Shown here: positions 61,103 to 64,000 of the stretch, piece by piece
How positions within the stretch are numbered: position 1 is the first letter of the stretch
How the letters are laid out: the number at the start of each line of letters is the position of its first letter
Source of the DNA: Sphingobium trunci
GTDB taxonomy: Bacteria > Pseudomonadota > Alphaproteobacteria > Sphingomonadales > Sphingomonadaceae
Assembly: GCF_022664535.1 (NCBI RefSeq)
Contig: NZ_JAKUJY010000017.1
Span: forward strand, 1-64,000
Length of the DNA stretch: 64,000 nucleotides
Direction of reading: 5' to 3'
The notes under the pieces: generated by a model
Database searches by the model: none
Told to the model about the DNA's origin: nothing
The model's input: the letters and a program-made list of their open reading frames with translations, nothing else
Made by a program: the position numbers and the translations under genes

Positions 61103-61203
61103 TGGAGCGTCGCGTTCGATCTGACGCAAGTCGCGGGCTCCGGTTCTTTGTTCGCATCGCTTTCAGCGCAAGATCGGTTCCCATTCTTGCGCACGATGCT
61201 CTA
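61103..61203. repeat. Alphaproteobacterial intergenic palindromic repeat
   Basis: About 100 bases with ends GGAGCGTCGCG and CGATGCTCTA, internal TTCGCATCGCTTTCAGCGCAA and CGGTTCCC; read on the minus strand it starts AGAGCATCGTGCG and contains GAACCGATCTTGCGC. This has the look of the widespread repeat that I know from Caulobacter-type and sphingomonad genomes. Copy number is not testable here. Confidence 0.55.
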
Positions 61204-61224
61204 ACGGCACGCCGGGGAATATGA

Positions 61225-61491
61225 ATGAGACGGACGTTATTGCTGGTTACGCCTGCGCTGCTGCTGATTCTGCCCGGCTGTATCGCCAGGACGGCGGCGG
61301 ACATCGTGACATTGCCGGTTCGCGCGGGCGGACAGGTCGTCGACTGGACGACCACCAGCCAGGAAGAGGCCGACCGCAATTACGGCCGCAAGATGCGCAA
61401 GCAGGAAGCGCGCGAAGCCCGTGAGCGCAAGAAGGAAGAAGCAGAACAGCGCCGCGAATGCCGCCGGGCGGGCTATGACAATTGCGGGTAA
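61225..61491 (+). CDS. Small lipoprotein with a basic coiled tail
   Basis: An 88-residue protein beginning MRRTLLLVTPALLLILPGCI with a lipobox LPGC (Cys19), then DIVTLPVRAGGQVVDWTTTS and an Arg/Glu/Lys-rich helix (MRKQEAREARERKKEEAEQR) ending with a Cys pair. It should be lipid-anchored in the envelope. Function is unknown; related small lipoproteins are common in sphingomonads. An overlapping ATG at 61221 is in another frame. Confidence 0.75.
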   Translation: MRRTLLLVTPALLLILPGCIARTAADIVTLPVRAGGQVVDWTTTSQEEADRNYGRKMRKQEAREARERKKEEAEQRRECRRAGYDNCG

Positions 61492-61512
61492 GCGGTTCTT
61501 TCCGTAGCTATT

Positions 61513-62469
61513 TCAGGCTGCCGCCCGCCGCAACCGGTCGTTGATCGCGACGCCGATCCCCTCATGGGGAATGGGCGCCACCGCGATCCGTTCCGCCGCG
61601 CTGGCATCGGCGATATGCAGGGCGGCGAACAGGTTGGCCGCCGCTTCGCGCACGTCGGCGTCGGGGCTGAGGTTGATGTGACAGGGCATCAGCCCGAAGC
61701 CGATCAGATATTCGTCCTTGTCCGCCTTCAGTACGTTCAACCGCACCGGCTTGGACGGCGCATAATGGCTTTCAAGCTGCCCCGGCGCCTCTATTTTGGC
61801 GTTATCCCCGCCCGTCACGACCGGCAGGCCGGTGGCGTCCTCCAGCATCGCCGCCGTCACGGGGCCGGGCCGCAGCAGACGGATGCGATCCTCCTCCGGC
61901 GCGGCGATGGTCGATTCCACGCCCTCGCTGGTTGGTCCTTCGTCCAGGATCATGCGGATCTTGCCGTTGAGGCTGGAGAGCACATGTTCCGCGCGCGTCG
62001 GGCTGATCGACCCGCTGCGATTGGCCGACGGCGCCGCCAGCGGCCGCCCGCTCTCCCGGATAAGGGCCCGCATCGCCGGATGGGCAGGCAGGCGAAGCGC
62101 GACGGTCGGCAGCCCTGCCGTCACCAGGGGCGAAAGGCCGCTGTCGGCCCGCACCGGCAGCACCATGGTCAATGCGCCGGGCCAGAAATGCGCCGCGATC
62201 CTTTCCGCCACTGGGGAAAATTCCGCCAGCCGCGCCGCCATCTCGCGGTCCGCGACATGCACGATCAACGGATTGAAGCTGGGCCGTCCCTTGGCGCTGT
62301 AGATCGCCGCGACCGCGTTGGAATCCGTGGCGTCGGCGGCCAGCCCATACACCGTTTCCGTCGGCACGGCGACCGGCTCGCCTGCACGGATCAGCAGTGC
62401 CGCCTCGCGCAGCGCTTCGCTGCCATAGCGGCAAATTCGGGTGGAAAGGACTGGATTTGGGATGGTCAC
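61513..62469 (-). CDS. L-threonylcarbamoyladenylate synthase (TsaC/Sua5)
   Basis: A 318-residue protein that makes threonylcarbamoyl-AMP for t6A37 in tRNA. The YrdC domain has GEPVAVPTETVYGLAADATD, AIYSAKGRPSFNPLIVHVAD and HFWPGALTMVLP; the C-terminal Sua5 domain (LESHYAPSKPVRLNVLKADK) completes the long form. The GTG at 62469 is favoured by homology; a TTG at 62493 is the alternative. Essential in most bacteria. Confidence 0.92.
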   Translation of the reverse strand: MTIPNPVLSTRICRYGSEALREAALLIRAGEPVAVPTETVYGLAADATDSNAVAAIYSAKGRPSFNPLIVHVADREMAARLAEFSPVAERIAAHFWPGALTMVLPVRADSGLSPLVTAGLPTVALRLPAHPAMRALIRESGRPLAAPSANRSGSISPTRAEHVLSSLNGKIRMILDEGPTSEGVESTIAAPEEDRIRLLRPGPVTAAMLEDATGLPVVTGGDNAKIEAPGQLESHYAPSKPVRLNVLKADKDEYLIGFGLMPCHINLSPDADVREAAANLFAALHIADASAAERIAVAPIPHEGIGVAINDRLRRAAA

Positions 62470-62578
62470 GGCCCCGCGATATAAACTTCGCAAGGTGCAA
62501 GTAAAAGGCCATTGCTACAGAAGAATGACATCGCCCGCGCGCTTGCCCCCGCCTTATGCTGAGGGTAAGCGCGGGCAT

Positions 62579-63397
62579 ATGAACGAGGCTCTTCTCACCC
62601 GCATTGCCGAAGCGCTGGAACGGATCGCGCCGCCACCCGCTTCTTCCGCCGATCTTGCCGCCGCGCCAGCCTATGTGTGGAACGGTGCTTCGATCCGGCC
62701 GGTAGAGGCCTTTGCTCCGGTGGATTATGAACTGCTGACCGGCATCGACGCGCAGAAGACCGCCTTGCTGGACAATAGCCGCCGCCATGCCGCCGGCCAT
62801 GCCGCGCATGACGTGCTGCTCTGGGGCGCGCGCGGCACGGGCAAGTCCGCCGTCGTGGCTGCGGTCGTCGCCAAGCTGCAGGCTGAAGGGCAGGATATCG
62901 CCCTGCTGCAATGCGCGATCGACGAACTGGCCAGCCTGCCGCAGCTTTTCACGATCCTGTGCGACACGCAGCGGCCCTTCATCCTGTTCCTCGACGATCT
63001 TGGCTTCGATGAAAATGGCGGAGGTGACGCGCGGTCGCTGCGCTCCCTGCTTCAGGGCGGCACGGCGGCGCGTCCGGCCAATGTCCGGCTCTATGTCACC
63101 TCGAACCGCCGCCATATCGTGCCGCGCCACCTGTCGGAGCAGGACGATCCCGTCAATCCGCGCGACGTGGTGGACGACAAGATGGCGCTGTCCGACCGCT
63201 TCGGCCTCAGCCTTGGCTTCCACGCCATCGATCAGGACGCCTATGTCGCGATCGTCAGCGGCTATGCGGCCAAGCTGGGGGTGAGCTTCGAGCCGCTCGA
63301 CGCGATCCAGTGGGCCACCCAACGTGGCAGCCGTTCGGGCCGGGTGGCCTGGCAATATGTGGTGGAACTAGCCGGACGGAACGGCCTGAAGATCTGA
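62579..63397 (+). CDS. DUF815-family AAA ATPase
   Basis: A 272-residue ATPase. Walker A WGARGTGKSAVVAAVV and Walker B PFILFLDDLGFDENGG are clear, with sensor-like YVTSNRRHIVPRH. The family is conserved in proteobacteria with unknown substrate. The ATG at 62579 has GAGGGTAAG upstream; the frame is open to 62441, overlapping the TsaC gene. Confidence 0.87.
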   Translation: MNEALLTRIAEALERIAPPPASSADLAAAPAYVWNGASIRPVEAFAPVDYELLTGIDAQKTALLDNSRRHAAGHAAHDVLLWGARGTGKSAVVAAVVAKLQAEGQDIALLQCAIDELASLPQLFTILCDTQRPFILFLDDLGFDENGGGDARSLRSLLQGGTAARPANVRLYVTSNRRHIVPRHLSEQDDPVNPRDVVDDKMALSDRFGLSLGFHAIDQDAYVAIVSGYAAKLGVSFEPLDAIQWATQRGSRSGRVAWQYVVELAGRNGLKI

Positions 63398-63404
63398 AGG
63401 GGAT

Positions 63405-63431
63405 GGGGCTCCCGCCCTGGCGGGAGCGCCC
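63405..63431. terminator. Bidirectional terminator-like hairpin
   Basis: GGGGCTCCCGCC and GGCGGGAGCGCCCC form a strong stem (9 bp perfect at 63408-63427) between the two convergent genes. T-runs are short. Confidence 0.6.
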
Positions 63432-63435
63432 CTCC

Positions 63436-64000
63436 TTATTTCGCCGCCGTCACCCGCCAGACGATATTGCCTACGTCGTCGCTGACCAGCAGCGCGCCCT
63501 TGGCGTCGGCGGTCACGTCCACCGGGCGGCCATGCGCTTCGCCCTTGCTGTCCAGGAAGCCCGTCAGCACGTCGATCGGCTTGGCCTTGCCCGCTTCGCC
63601 ATTGTCGGCAAAGGGTATGAACACGACCTTGTATCCCGACGCCGGCTTGCGGTTCCAACTGCCGTGCAGCCCCACGAAGGCGCCGTTGGTGAAGGGCGCG
63701 CCCAGCGTCACCTTGTCCGCGAAGCTGAGGCCCAGCGCCGCCACATGGTTGCCCAGCGCATAGTCGGGCCGCTTGGTATATTCGCGGATTTCCGGCCGCT
63801 GCGGCTGGACCCTGCGATCCTCATAGCCGCCCCAGTAATTCCACGGCCAGCCATAGAAGGCACCGAATTCCACCCGCGTCAGATAGTCCGGCACCAGATC
63901 GCTGCCCAGCATGTCGCGTTCGTTCACGACGCCCCATAGCGCGCCGCTCTTCGGCTCGAAAGCGAGGCCCACCGGATTGCGTAGACCGGACGCGAAGATG
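63436..64000 (-). CDS. Sorbosone dehydrogenase-family (PQQ-type) protein, 3' part
   Basis: The C-terminal 187 or so residues of a beta-propeller dehydrogenase; the gene runs past the window's right edge (upstream codons still match the family: ASGLRNPVGLAFEP). Motifs are WGVVNERDMLGSDLVPDYLT, YGWPWNYWGGYED, FVGLHGSWNRKPASGYKV and GRPVDVTADAKGALLVSDDV. Related enzymes oxidise aldoses or sorbosone with PQQ. The start, signal peptide and cofactor loops are outside the window. Confidence 0.87.
   Translation of the reverse strand, partial: IFASGLRNPVGLAFEPKSGALWGVVNERDMLGSDLVPDYLTRVEFGAFYGWPWNYWGGYEDRRVQPQRPEIREYTKRPDYALGNHVAALGLSFADKVTLGAPFTNGAFVGLHGSWNRKPASGYKVVFIPFADNGEAGKAKPIDVLTGFLDSKGEAHGRPVDVTADAKGALLVSDDVGNIVWRVTAAK

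Overview
The window looks like a chromosomal segment of a sphingomonad (alphaproteobacterium close to Sphingobium/Sphingomonas). This rests on high GC with strongly GC-biased third codon positions, family-level protein matches (SapC, TrcR/DUF1013, AcnA, the paired LpxH-like phosphatase and glycosyltransferase, DUF815 ATPase), alphaproteobacterial CTTGAC-type promoters and typical alphaproteobacterial intergenic palindromes. No database search was possible; identities are from motif and family recognition.

1-9367 is the integrase end of a genomic island inserted at the 3' end of a tRNA-Glu(CUC) gene (9293-9367). A P4-type tyrosine integrase (7866-9128) sits next to the tRNA. Going left, the island carries a Ser/Thr protein kinase with an unknown C-terminal half, a coiled-coil/TIR protein like the Paracoccus TIR-like protein, a TIR/NDT-like FINCPFD protein, two tiny Ala/Lys-rich basic proteins, an XRE-ImmA/IrrE regulator-protease pair with a palindromic operator, an AlpA regulator and a RelB-ParE type toxin-antitoxin pair. 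The far end of the island lies outside the window. This is the best candidate for an undescribed (possibly anti-phage) system.

9368-24708 returns to core-like sequence. It begins with a compact intergenic small RNA with an exposed anti-Shine-Dalgarno motif, then SapC, a D-2-hydroxyglutarate/D-lactate dehydrogenase-type flavoprotein, an RhlE-type helicase, a GntR regulator, a nitroreductase, a POT peptide transporter, an SH3 protein and a 2-hydroxyacid dehydrogenase. A copper locus follows: copC-copD on the minus strand, divergent from an anti-sigma-like protein, a CnrX-like metal sensor, an ECF sigma factor, copA, copB and a second copB-like gene.

24734-45386 is a large catabolic and uptake cluster. 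It contains an M20 amidohydrolase, an Lrp regulator, a class III aminotransferase, a tartrate/malate dehydrogenase-type enzyme, a GabD-type dehydrogenase, a double-GNAT protein and another aldehyde dehydrogenase. A tightly overlapping operon (43127 down to 33191) then encodes a HAD hydrolase, a PuuB-like oxidase, a complete dipeptide-type ABC importer and a three-subunit HcnABC/OoxXAB-like amine or amino-acid dehydrogenase. The overall logic is import of an N-containing small molecule, oxidative deamination or transamination to semialdehydes, and oxidation to central acids. The substrate is not known. A TonB-dependent siderophore-type receptor (45484-47628) lies upstream of a PepSY membrane protein and a GhrA-like dehydrogenase.

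47964-51690 is a minus-strand operon (DUF4198, small periplasmic protein, HupE/UreJ, membrane anchor, DUF1624) that looks like metal handling, probably Ni/Co. 51929-64000 is housekeeping: DUF1328, acnA, LpxH-like phosphatase plus glycosyltransferase, TrcR, acyl-CoA ligase, msrA, a small lipoprotein, threonylcarbamoyl-AMP synthase, DUF815 ATPase and the 3' end of a sorbosone/PQQ-type dehydrogenase cut by the window edge.
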